A program made the translations under genes and the position numbers. From Streptomyces sp. 378 (lineage in GTDB: Bacteria; Actinomycetota; Actinomycetes; Streptomycetales; Streptomycetaceae), in contig NZ_JASKMS010000006.1 of assembly GCF_030124145.1 (NCBI RefSeq), positions 278,408-342,407 on the forward strand: DNA of 64,000 nucleotides, in the 5' to 3' direction. Positions 52,326-60,167 of this stretch are shown here, in pieces. Within the stretch, counting starts at the first letter, position 1. Each line of letters begins with the position of its first letter. The notes beneath the pieces are model-generated. The model was not told the origin of the DNA. It worked only from the letters and a program-made list of their open reading frames with translations, and did not search any database.

Positions 52326-54131
52326 GTGCCTGTCTTCACGCGCTTCCACCAGTCGTCGCGGCCGGGCGACGACATGCCCGGGGACGGGGCCACCGGGCCC
52401 GAGGCGGAGCGTGACGCGGAGGCCGCGACGGCCGCGGCGGAAGCGGAGCGTTCCGGCGCCGGGAGCCGCCTCGCCCGTCTGCGGCACTGGCGCACCCGTC
52501 ATCCCCGGGCGGCCCGCACACTCCGCCTGACCACCACCGCCCTCGCCGCCGCCCTGATCCTCGGGGCCCTGCTGCTGCCCAACACCCTCCCCGCGCTGAA
52601 AGCGGTCAGCTTCGCGCGCATCCCGGCGGAGGCGGTCCTCGGGGCCGTCGTGGTGCTCGCGCTGCCGCGTCGGCCGCGGCTGGCCGCGGCGGTGCTGTAC
52701 GGGCTCGGCCTCACCGCGCTGACCACGGTGAACCTGCTCGACATGGGCTTCAACGAATACCTGGGCCGCGGCTTCAACGCCGCGCTCGACTGGGACCTGC
52801 TGCCCGACGCCCAGGCGTACGTCAGGGACACGCTGGGCGGGGGCGTCGCGACCGCGGCCGCCGTCGGCGCCGTGGTGCTCGTCCTGCTCGGGGCGGCCGT
52901 GATGGTCGCGGCGGCGGTCCGGCTCGCGAACGTGCTGGCCCGCCACCGGGTGCGGGCGACCAAGGGCGCCCTGATCGCGGGCACCGTCTGGGTCACCTGC
53001 TCCGCGCTGGGACTCACGCTGTCCGGCGGCCCGATCGCCTCCGAGCGCGGGGCCGGGGCGCTCAAGGTGCACGCGCAGCGGACGGTGGACTCGCTGCGGG
53101 ACGAGGCCGCGTTCGTGAAGCAGTCGAAGGCGGACACCTTCGGCAACACCCCGCCCGCCGAACTCCTGCCGGACCTGCGGGGCAAGGACGTGATCTTCAC
53201 GTTCATCGAGAGCTACGGCCGCAGCGCTATCGAGGACCCGGCCATGGCACCCGGCGTCGTCCGGACCCTCGACACGAGCACCAGAGTCCTGGAGAAGGCC
53301 GGCTTCGCGGCCCGCAGCGGCTGGCTGACCTCGGCGACGTACGGCGGCAGCAGCTGGCTCGGCCACTCCACGACCATGTCCGGCCTGTGGATCGACAACC
53401 AGCGGCGCTACCGCACGGTCACCGCCGGCGACCACCTCACCCTCACCAAGGCGTTCCAGAAGACCGGCGCCTGGGACACGGTCGGCGTCATGCCGGGCGT
53501 GCAGAAGGGCTGGCCGGAGGAGAAGTGGTACGGCCTCGACCAGCTCTACGACGCCTTCGACCTGGGCTACCAGGGGCCGAAGTTCAGCTGGTCGACCATG
53601 CCCGACCAGTACGCGCTGGAGGCGTTCCAGCGGCAGGTGCACGGCAGGAAGCGGGACAAGCCGCTGATGTCGTTCGTCATCCTGACCTCCAGCCACCAGC
53701 CCTGGGCACCCCTGCCGAAGATGGTCGACTGGGACGAGCTCGGCGACGGCTCGGTCTTCGACGCGATCGAGGAGGCCGGCAACCAGGCGTCGGACGTCAT
53801 CACCGACACCACCAGGTCCCGCGAGGAGTACGGCAGGTCCATCCAGTACTCGCTCACCAGCCTCACCCAGTGGCTCCAGCGTTACGGCACCGACGACACC
53901 GTGCTGGTCTTCCTCGGCGACCACCAGCCCATCGCCCGGGTCAGCGGGAACGGCGCCGGCCGGGACGTGCCGGTGTCGATCGTCGCGAAGGACCCGAAGG
54001 TTCTGGACAAGGTCGCCGACTGGAACTGGACCCAGGGCCTCAAGCCGGACCGGGACGCGCCCGTGTGGCGGATGGACTCCTTCCGCGACCGCTTCCTGAA
54101 GGCGTTCGGCTCCACACCGCGCCCGTCCTGA
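52326..54131 (+). CDS. Membrane alkaline-phosphatase-superfamily enzyme (LtaS/sulfatase-like)
   Basis: 601 residues. Acidic cytoplasmic start, five membrane helices (about 65-235) and an extracellular sulfatase/LTA-synthase-like domain (about 285-595): IFTFIESYGRSAIED (metal Glu), TYGGSSWLGHSTTMSGL (candidate nucleophile Ser/Thr), and FLGDHQPIARV (metal Asp-His). Enzymes of this shape transfer phospho-alcohol groups to lipids or sugars at the cell surface, or cut sulphate/phosphate esters. Streptomyces lacks classical lipoteichoic acid polymers of the firmicute kind in many strains, so the product is uncertain. GTG 52326 has GAAGGA upstream. Confidence 0.82.
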   Translation: MPVFTRFHQSSRPGDDMPGDGATGPEAERDAEAATAAAEAERSGAGSRLARLRHWRTRHPRAARTLRLTTTALAAALILGALLLPNTLPALKAVSFARIPAEAVLGAVVVLALPRRPRLAAAVLYGLGLTALTTVNLLDMGFNEYLGRGFNAALDWDLLPDAQAYVRDTLGGGVATAAAVGAVVLVLLGAAVMVAAAVRLANVLARHRVRATKGALIAGTVWVTCSALGLTLSGGPIASERGAGALKVHAQRTVDSLRDEAAFVKQSKADTFGNTPPAELLPDLRGKDVIFTFIESYGRSAIEDPAMAPGVVRTLDTSTRVLEKAGFAARSGWLTSATYGGSSWLGHSTTMSGLWIDNQRRYRTVTAGDHLTLTKAFQKTGAWDTVGVMPGVQKGWPEEKWYGLDQLYDAFDLGYQGPKFSWSTMPDQYALEAFQRQVHGRKRDKPLMSFVILTSSHQPWAPLPKMVDWDELGDGSVFDAIEEAGNQASDVITDTTRSREEYGRSIQYSLTSLTQWLQRYGTDDTVLVFLGDHQPIARVSGNGAGRDVPVSIVAKDPKVLDKVADWNWTQGLKPDRDAPVWRMDSFRDRFLKAFGSTPRPS

Positions 54132-54133
54132 GA

Positions 54134-54330
54134 CGCCGTTTCGCCCTCACGGCCCAGGCCGGATTGCTTGATCCCGCCGAAGGGTGCGGCGACTTCGGAG
54201 ACCAGACCGCGGTCGATGCCACCATGCGGCCCGCAGACGGGCGGCGACCCGGCGGGCGCGGTCGATGTGGGACGTCATCACGTACGACGCGAGGCCGGCT
54301 CGGTGTCGTCGGCCACCTCTTGGTCGGTCG
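54134..54330 (-). pseudogene. Decayed 3' fragment of an NAD-dependent aldehyde dehydrogenase
   Basis: Read on the minus strand in three frames, the stretch gives consecutive pieces of an aldehyde dehydrogenase C-terminus: VADDTE, then GLASYVMTSHIDRARRVAARLRA, then GIDRGLVSEVAAPFGGIKQSGLGREG, which in living enzymes form one sequence (compare ...PFGGxKxSGxGREG). At least two frameshifts separate them and the catalytic Glu/Cys part is missing. It lies at the downstream end of the island operon, so it may once have been its last gene. Confidence 0.8.
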
Positions 54331-54422
54331 GTCATGCGGCGATCAGCGGTCGCCCGGGGCAGAAGGCTGGACGGACGACAGGTCGTTCAGCCTCTTGCCT
54401 GTGGTGATGCTCAGCAGGGTGT

Positions 54423-55157
54423 TCAGAAAGCGGTGTACCCGCCGTCGACGGCCAGGACCGATCCGGTCACGTACGACGACTCCGACGATGCGAAGAAGAG
54501 GACCGCGTCGGCGACCTCTTCGGGGGTGGCGAGGCGTTGCAGCGGGATCTGGCTCTCGCGCTCGCGGCGGTAGGCCTCGGGGTCGGGGCGGCGCTGGAAC
54601 GACGCCTCGATGATCGGGGTGGCAGTCAGCCCCGGAGCGACGACGTTGACGCGGATGTTGCGTGGGGCCCATTCGATCGCCGCACCCTTGGCCAGCATGA
54701 TGAGACCCCCCTTGGCGGCGGAATACAGGACTTCCCCGGGCTTGCCGACCATGCCGAGCCGGGAACCGACGCAGACGAACGATCCCCCTGTCTCGGGCAT
54801 CAGCGGCGCGAAGTGCTTCATCACCAGGAACGCGCTGAGCAGGTTGCTCTCGAGCACGTTCTTCGCGTCGTCGTAGGCCATCTCGGTGAGCGGACCGCTG
54901 GCTTGCAGACCATGGTTGAGGACGACGACGTCGACGGCGCCGAGGGACTCGGCGGCCTGCTTGGCCAGGTGCTCGACGAACGCCTCGTCATTGAGGTCTC
55001 CCGGAACGTACAGGTCCTCGGGCTCAGCACTGTCGAGCCGCTCCCGGCGGCCCGTGAGCAGCAGCCGGGCCCCCTCGCGGCGGAAGTGGGAACTCACCGC
55101 CTCCCCGATTCCACTGCTGGCGCCGGTCACCAGCGCCGTGATGTTGTCGAGTCTCAT
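54423..55157 (-). CDS. Short-chain dehydrogenase/reductase
   Basis: 244 residues, classical SDR: cofactor loop ALVTGASSGIGEAVSSHF (about 8-25), NHG at 86-88 in place of NNAG, catalytic Ser in FVCVGSRLG (about 138), YSAAKGG (Tyr-x3-Lys, about 152-156) and C-terminal SSYVTGSVLAVDGGYTAF. Uses NAD(P)H on an unknown alcohol or ketone. ATG 55157 follows GAAAGGA; upstream codons are not needed. Third gene of the GntR-linked operon; it follows the PLP enzyme by 32 bp. Confidence 0.88.
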   Translation of the reverse strand: MRLDNITALVTGASSGIGEAVSSHFRREGARLLLTGRRERLDSAEPEDLYVPGDLNDEAFVEHLAKQAAESLGAVDVVVLNHGLQASGPLTEMAYDDAKNVLESNLLSAFLVMKHFAPLMPETGGSFVCVGSRLGMVGKPGEVLYSAAKGGLIMLAKGAAIEWAPRNIRVNVVAPGLTATPIIEASFQRRPDPEAYRRERESQIPLQRLATPEEVADAVLFFASSESSYVTGSVLAVDGGYTAF

Positions 55158-55189
55158 GTCATGCATTCCTTTCGGGCAGGTGGGGCCGG

Positions 55190-56296
55190 TCAGTTGAGGA
55201 ATCCGCGGGCGTCGACCGGCCACCGCTGCAGCGACGTGCCCGTGCTGTCGGTGACGATCAGTTCCTCGAAACCGAGGACGACCGGGCATACGTGGTTCGG
55301 CACCACCGGTAGGACGGTGCCAACGCCGGGGCGGAACTCGCCGTCCGGCAGCGGGAGGAACCCGTGGTACTCGTTGAGCTTGGCCAGCACCGCCTTGGTG
55401 CCGGCGATGCGGCCGTAGCCGAGTTCAGGGCTGCCTTCACGGCTGAGGGCTTTGCTGCCCACATCGAGAATGACCTGGTTCGGGACCCAGTCGCTGACGA
55501 CGGTGCCGGCGACGAACAGCGCGATCTGGTCGTCCGTGCAGGAGCCCAGCCGGGCGTTGTTCAGATCGCCGAAGACGTACTCGCCGGGGCGGATCTCGTT
55601 GATCACGCTGCTGGTGGAGTACTCGAGGGTGGGAGTGGAGCCGGCACTGACCACCTCAGCGGCGACCCCGACGTCGGCGAGGCCGCGTACCGCGGTGATG
55701 AGCGCGGCCTCCTGGTCCTGCGCGGCGCGCCGGCGAGCGTCCCGGCCGGCGCTGCCGTGACCTGGATAGGTGAAGACGCCCACCGGCACCAGACCGCGCT
55801 TGCGGGCGGCGAGCGCGAGGTCGCCCGCAGCCTCGGGCGGCGCCCCGGAACGACGGGCGCCACAGTCGACCTCGATGACGACCTGCAGCCGGTCCGGTTC
55901 ATCTCCCATGGCGTCGGCGAGGGCCTCGATCGCCGGCAGGTTGTCGACGCCGACCCGCAGCCGGGCGGACTCGGCGAGTCGACGGATCCGGGCCTTCTTC
56001 GTTCCCGCGGGCCAGATCGGGTAGGCGAGGAAGATGTCGTCGAATCCGGCCGCGGCGAAGACTTCGGCCTCCCCGACATTGCCCGTGGTGATGCCGACCG
56101 CGCCGGCCTCGATCTGGCGTCGCCCGATCTCCACACACTTGTGCGTCTTGACGTGCGGCCTGACCTTCAGGTTGTGCTGGTCGGCGAAGCCCTGTACGCG
56201 GTCGATGTTGCCTTGCATGACGTCGACCAGCACGATCGGCGCAGGGGTGTCGATCCGCTCGACCAGAGCGTCGAGTGCTCGTTGCAGCCGGTTCAC
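55190..56296 (-). CDS. D-threonine aldolase / D-serine dehydratase-like PLP enzyme
   Basis: 368 residues, fold III PLP enzyme. VRPHVKTHKCVEIGRRQ (about 45-61) holds the PLP Lys; SAGSTPTLEYSTSSVINEIRPGEYVFGD (about 215-242) binds the phosphate; PNHVCPVV (about 335) gives the His/Cys pair that binds the metal in the D-threonine aldolase and eukaryotic-type D-serine dehydratase group. Acts on D-3-hydroxyamino acids or relatives. In an operon with RidA, whose partner role is to hydrolyse enamine/imine products of PLP and flavin enzymes, this fits well. Confidence 0.84.
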   Translation of the reverse strand: MNRLQRALDALVERIDTPAPIVLVDVMQGNIDRVQGFADQHNLKVRPHVKTHKCVEIGRRQIEAGAVGITTGNVGEAEVFAAAGFDDIFLAYPIWPAGTKKARIRRLAESARLRVGVDNLPAIEALADAMGDEPDRLQVVIEVDCGARRSGAPPEAAGDLALAARKRGLVPVGVFTYPGHGSAGRDARRRAAQDQEAALITAVRGLADVGVAAEVVSAGSTPTLEYSTSSVINEIRPGEYVFGDLNNARLGSCTDDQIALFVAGTVVSDWVPNQVILDVGSKALSREGSPELGYGRIAGTKAVLAKLNEYHGFLPLPDGEFRPGVGTVLPVVPNHVCPVVLGFEELIVTDSTGTSLQRWPVDARGFLN

Positions 56297-56396
56297 GCTG
56301 CCCTCCTCGTGGTTCCATCCGGGATGATCGAGGGCTGCGGCTGTCGGCCCCCCCTGCTACCGAACGCGCGCGACGCGCGCCGTCACGCGCGCTTGC

Positions 56397-56903
56397 CTAC
56401 ACCGCCGTCGGACCGCCCTGCACCGCGGTGCAGACCATCTGGATCTCGACCGGGCTGTTGACCGGTAGCCCGGCGACGCCGATCGCGGTGCGGGCATGCC
56501 GTCCGTTCTCGCCCAGCACCTCGATGAGCAGTTCACTGGCCGCGTTGGCGACCTTCGACTGCTCACCGAAGTCCGGCGTACTGGCCACGAAGACCAGCAT
56601 CTGGACGATCCGGACCCGGTCCAGCTCGCCCACCGCCTGCACAGCGGCGGCGAGCGCGTTGAGCGCGGCATGGCGCGCGAGCTCCCGGGCCGTCTCCAGA
56701 TCCACGTCCCGGCCGACGACGCCCCGGCCCAGCAGCAATCCGTCCTGGTAAGGCAGTTGGCCCGAAATGTGGATGCTGGAACCCACCGTCCGGTGGTGCA
56801 CGTAGTACGGGTTGTCACGGAGCTCGGGAAGGGCCAGGCCCAAGGCCTGAAGCCGATCGGCAGCCGAGCCGGCGGGTGCTGCCGACGTCACCGGCCCGCT
56901 CAC
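56397..56903 (-). CDS. RidA/YjgF-family deaminase
   Basis: 168 residues of the RidA fold (about 25-168): NPYYVHHRTVGSSIHISGQLPY, ALAAAVQAVGELDRVRIVQMLVFVAST, and ARTAIGVAGLPVNSPVEIQMVCTA with the conserved Arg that binds the carboxylate of the imine and the Glu of PVEI. RidA hydrolyses reactive 2-aminoacrylate-like enamines/imines. The protein is longer at the N-terminus than the 130-residue standard. GTG 56903 with GAGG is chosen. First gene of the minus-strand operon; a GntR-type operator copy lies 120 bp upstream. Confidence 0.86.
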   Translation of the reverse strand: MSGPVTSAAPAGSAADRLQALGLALPELRDNPYYVHHRTVGSSIHISGQLPYQDGLLLGRGVVGRDVDLETARELARHAALNALAAAVQAVGELDRVRIVQMLVFVASTPDFGEQSKVANAASELLIEVLGENGRHARTAIGVAGLPVNSPVEIQMVCTAVQGGPTAV

Positions 56904-57022
56904 CGCGCCACCTCGGCGAACGGCACAGGGCACGCATGCGTCTTGATCATCTGCACTCGGGCCTCCTCTCGAGTAGCAGTGGCGGAAAACGCCGCAGGAT
57001 GGCTTGAAACCACCATCAGATT

Positions 57023-57036
57023 GTCGTTTGTCGACC
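57023..57036. promoter_or_regulatory. GntR-island operator, copy 1 (ridA operon promoter)
   Basis: GTCGTTTGTCGACC; read on the other strand GGTCGACAAACGAC. One base short of the motif seen at 57814, 57911 and 57934. Located between gntR and ridA, upstream of ridA. Confidence 0.65.
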
Positions 57037-57093
57037 ATATGAGTGCGTGTCGAGCACTGTCAATACAGACTTCACCAAGCCGCGAGGTTCACC

Positions 57094-57780
57094 TCATGCA
57101 CGCGGAGCGTGCGCGTCCCCTTGATCCCTCGCCTGGGCTCCCAACCCCACGGGGAAATGGGCGGCCAGTTCCTGGAGGAACGCGTCGGTGTCGCCCTCCA
57201 GGGCGACCGCGGCCAGCCTCTCGTGCTCGCGGACCAGGAGATGCGGGTCCTCGCTGTACGTGCGGTGATCGACGTTGAGGTAGAGGCGCAGCTTCGTTTC
57301 CCAGCCATTCCAGAGGCTCTGCAGAACGCGGTGCCCCGAGAAGTCGTAGAAGAGCCGGTGGAAGCGAAGGTGCGCGTCGACACTGGCGGGGAGGTCGTTC
57401 TCCTCGATCGCCCGGCGGAGATCCTCGACGGTCTGCAGCAACCGTGGCCGCTCGGGACCACGCAGAGCCGCGGCCGAGAGCTCGGCGGCGTACGGCTCGA
57501 CACGCAGCCGGACCGAGTCGATCTCGGCGATCTCATGAGCGCTCACCTCGACGACGAACGCCCCACGGTAGGGGATCCGTACGACGAGCCCTTCCTCCTC
57601 CAGCTTGGTCAGCGCCTCGCGCAGCGGGGACCGGCTGATCCCGAGATCCCCGGCGATGTGTGCCTCGCGCAGCTGCCCACCAGGAGGCACCGCCCCGTCG
57701 AGGATGGCGGCACGCAGGGTGCGGTACACGCCGTCCGGCGTCGTCGTCCGCTGCTGCTGCCACTCGAACTTGTGGTCCAC
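57094..57780 (-). CDS. GntR-family regulator (FadR/FCD type)
   Basis: 228 residues. Winged helix (about 12-75: VYRTLRAAILDGAVPPGGQLREAHIAGDLGISRSPLREALTKLEEEGLVVRIPYRGAFVVE) and an all-helical FCD ligand domain (about 85-215) with the metal-binding His/Asp pattern (ASVDAHLRFHRLFYDFSGH). Lies between the two divergent arms of the catabolic island. GTG 57780 is taken. Motif copies in its own promoter (57814) and in front of both structural operons argue that it controls the island and itself, most likely as a repressor released by the substrate. Confidence 0.9.
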   Translation of the reverse strand: MDHKFEWQQQRTTTPDGVYRTLRAAILDGAVPPGGQLREAHIAGDLGISRSPLREALTKLEEEGLVVRIPYRGAFVVEVSAHEIAEIDSVRLRVEPYAAELSAAALRGPERPRLLQTVEDLRRAIEENDLPASVDAHLRFHRLFYDFSGHRVLQSLWNGWETKLRLYLNVDHRTYSEDPHLLVREHERLAAVALEGDTDAFLQELAAHFPVGLGAQARDQGDAHAPRA

Positions 57781-57813
57781 CCCGACGCCCTTCCTGGCCC
57801 TTGCCGACCACTT

Positions 57814-57827
57814 GGTCGTTTGTCGAC
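57814..57827. promoter_or_regulatory. GntR-island operator, copy 2 (gntR promoter)
   Basis: GGTCGTTTGTCGAC, 34 bp upstream of the regulator's GTG. Same core as copy 1, read in the same orientation. Confidence 0.65.
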
Positions 57828-57910
57828 TGTACCTCCGCCGATTTTGGATCAGCACCTCACCTCGATGACCTGCGCCACAGGCCGACGTGATTGACAGCCG
57901 ACGAGCGACC

Positions 57911-57925
57911 GGTCGACAATCGACC
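57911..57925. promoter_or_regulatory. GntR-island operator, copy 3
   Basis: GGTCGACAATCGACC: six-base arms GGTCGA/TCGACC around CAA. Upstream of the HAD-oxidase operon; 23 bp from copy 4. Confidence 0.75.
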
Positions 57926-57933
57926 GGACAGAT

Positions 57934-57948
57934 GGTCGACAATCGACC
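57934..57948. promoter_or_regulatory. GntR-island operator, copy 4
   Basis: GGTCGACAATCGACC, identical to copy 3 and about two helical turns away, ending 39 bp before the ATG of the HAD gene. Confidence 0.75.
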
Positions 57949-57987
57949 ACGGTGCCGGATCGCCCCTGGAAGCACTGAGGAGAAGTC

Positions 57988-58677
57988 ATGGGATTCGACG
58001 TCAAGCCCAAGTTCGTGACCTTCGACATGAACGGAACGCTGATCAGGTTCAGCATCAACGACGCGATGCGTGAGGTCCTGGGCGACCGGCTGCCCGCCGA
58101 GGTCGCCGACGAGTACCTGCGGATCTGCAAGGCGTACCGGATCGACGAGTGCACGGGCGCGTACCAGCCGTTCCACCAGATCGTCGCGCGTTCCATGGAG
58201 CGCGCCTCACTCCGGGTCGGTCTCGAGTACCGCGAAGACGACGCGCGGGCGGTCTACGAGATCATCCCCACGTGGGGCCCGTACCCGGGTGTCACCGAGG
58301 CACTGAACCGCCTGGCCGAGGAAGTCCCGCTCGTCATCATCACGAACAGCGACACCGCGCACGCCGTGCGCCTCGCGGAAAACCTCAAGGCCCCGTTCGA
58401 GCTCGTCATCAGCGCCGAGGAGATGGGTGTCTACAAGCCGCGCCTCGGCGCGTTCGAGTGCATGTTCGACAAGCTCGGCGTGACGCCCGACGAGCTCGTG
58501 CACGTCTCCGCGAGCCCGATGTATGACCTGCGCTCCGCGGCCCTCCTCGGGATCGAGAACAAGGTGTACGTCGACCGCGGCTTCGAGCACGACGAGCACT
58601 GGCTCGGCTACGAGCGCATCACCGACATCGCCGACCTCCCCGTCCTCTTCGGCCTGCCGCGTCCTGCTGCTGCCTGA
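57988..58677 (+). CDS. HAD-superfamily hydrolase, haloacid-dehalogenase type II-like
   Basis: 229 residues. Motif I FVTFDMNGTLI (about 9-19; the second Asp of phosphatases is Asn here, as in dehalogenase-type members), motif II VIITNSD, motif III Lys in GVYKPRLGAFECM (about 150-162), motif IV VHVSASPMYDLRSAALLG. Similar to type II 2-haloacid dehalogenases, but many such proteins act on other substrates. GAGGAGA precedes the ATG. First gene of the right arm, under operator copies 3 and 4, and 67 bp before the oxidase. Confidence 0.85.
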   Translation: MGFDVKPKFVTFDMNGTLIRFSINDAMREVLGDRLPAEVADEYLRICKAYRIDECTGAYQPFHQIVARSMERASLRVGLEYREDDARAVYEIIPTWGPYPGVTEALNRLAEEVPLVIITNSDTAHAVRLAENLKAPFELVISAEEMGVYKPRLGAFECMFDKLGVTPDELVHVSASPMYDLRSAALLGIENKVYVDRGFEHDEHWLGYERITDIADLPVLFGLPRPAAA

Positions 58678-58744
58678 GCGGAGACCGGTCCTCCCACATC
58701 ACCGGCCGCCCACGTGGTCTCCAGAATCTGAAGAAGGACTCACC

Positions 58745-60148
58745 ATGAACGCCCTTGCGGCATCCCCTCGCAACGGAGAGCTCGGCTTCTGGGTGGCCCA
58801 ACTGGCCGATGCGAGGCCCTCGTTCCCCCGCTTCACCGGCCAGGACACCGTCGACGTGGCCATTGTCGGCGGCGGTTACACCGGCTTGTGGGCGGCGTAC
58901 TTCGCCAAGAAGCTCGAACCGTCACTCTCGGTCGCGGTCTTCGAGGCCGAACAGGTGGGCTACGGCGCATCAGGACGCAACGGTGGCTGGCTCTCGGCGA
59001 TGCCTCCGGGAAACCGTGCCACCTTCGCCCGCGCCGGAGGAGGGCCGGAGGCCGGCCGGGCGCTGCAGCAGGAGTTCGTCGCCGGTGTCGACGCGGTCCT
59101 GGGCATCCTCGCCGCCGAGGGCATCGATGCCGATCAGCACAAGGGTGGCGCGCTCGTGGCCGCCCACACTCGGGCGGGGCTGGGCCGGCTGATCGCCAGG
59201 CGTGACGCCGACCTGAAGTACGGGCTGAGCGACGACGAAGTCCACATGCTCGGCCGGGAGGAGTTCCGAAGCCGGATCAACATCTCCACCGTCCACGGCG
59301 GGCTCTTCTACCAGCACTGCGCGCGGTTCCACCCCGCCAGACTCGTCTACGGCCTCGCCCGCACCCTGACTTCCATGGGGGTCGGCATCTACGAGGGCAG
59401 CCGAGTGGACAGTGTCGCGGGCAAGACCCTCACCCTGGCCGACGGACGCGTCACCGCGGCCAGGACGTTCATCTGCACCGAGGGCTATTCGGGGCCGTTG
59501 CTCGGCCGCCGGAGCCTGATCCCGGTCAATTCCTCGTTGATCGTGACCAGGCCCCTGCCGGAGGAGGCATGGCAGCGGATCGGCTGGGACGGGCTGCAGT
59601 GCCTCAGCGACTCCGCGCACACCTTCATCTACGCCCAGCGGACCTCGGACGGCCGTATCGCCATGGGGGGCCGCGGTGTCCCCTATCGCTTCGGGTCCGG
59701 CACCGGAGGAGCCGGTGCGACCGCCCGGTCCACCATCGACCTGCTCTCGCACAAGCTCGGTTCCTTCTTCCCGGACATCCCCTTCGAGGTGGATCACGCC
59801 TGGTCGGGAGTCCTGGGCGTCACGCGTGACTGGAACGGCGGCGTGCGCTTCGACCCGGCATCGGGGATCGGATCGTCCACCGGCTACGCGGGACACGGTG
59901 TCACGTCGGCCTACGTCGGCGGCAGGACGCTCGTGGAGCTCGCCTTCGAGAGGGAAACCGAGCGGACCACCCTTCCCTGGGTCGGCTACCGGGCACGGAA
60001 GTGGGAACCGGAGCCCATCCGCTGGCTGGGCGTGCACGCCATGTACCGGCTCTTCGGTATCGCCGACCAGTGGGAAGAGCGCAGGGATTCCGGCAGGACC
60101 TCACTCCTGGCCAGACTCGGCAGCAGACTCGCCGGTCTTCACGAGTAA
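58745..60148 (+). CDS. FAD-dependent amine oxidase of the DAO/PuuB type
   Basis: 467 residues. FAD motif VAIVGGGYTGLWAAYFAKK (about 38-56), FEAEQVGYGASGRNGGWLSA (typical of gamma-glutamylputrescine oxidase and related DAO enzymes), and C-terminal GSSTGYAGHGVTSAYVGGRTL. Oxidises an amine or amino-acid C-N bond to an imine with release of H2O2. AAGAAGGACTCACC precedes the ATG. Middle gene of the HAD-oxidase-oxidase operon. Confidence 0.87.
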   Translation: MNALAASPRNGELGFWVAQLADARPSFPRFTGQDTVDVAIVGGGYTGLWAAYFAKKLEPSLSVAVFEAEQVGYGASGRNGGWLSAMPPGNRATFARAGGGPEAGRALQQEFVAGVDAVLGILAAEGIDADQHKGGALVAAHTRAGLGRLIARRDADLKYGLSDDEVHMLGREEFRSRINISTVHGGLFYQHCARFHPARLVYGLARTLTSMGVGIYEGSRVDSVAGKTLTLADGRVTAARTFICTEGYSGPLLGRRSLIPVNSSLIVTRPLPEEAWQRIGWDGLQCLSDSAHTFIYAQRTSDGRIAMGGRGVPYRFGSGTGGAGATARSTIDLLSHKLGSFFPDIPFEVDHAWSGVLGVTRDWNGGVRFDPASGIGSSTGYAGHGVTSAYVGGRTLVELAFERETERTTLPWVGYRARKWEPEPIRWLGVHAMYRLFGIADQWEERRDSGRTSLLARLGSRLAGLHE

Positions 60149-60167
60149 AGACAAGGAAACCGCTCTC

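Noticed and set aside
54132..54422. Transposase or attachment site sought at the left island border
   Set aside because: Only the aldehyde dehydrogenase relic is visible; no tRNA end, transposase or flanking direct repeat could be found.
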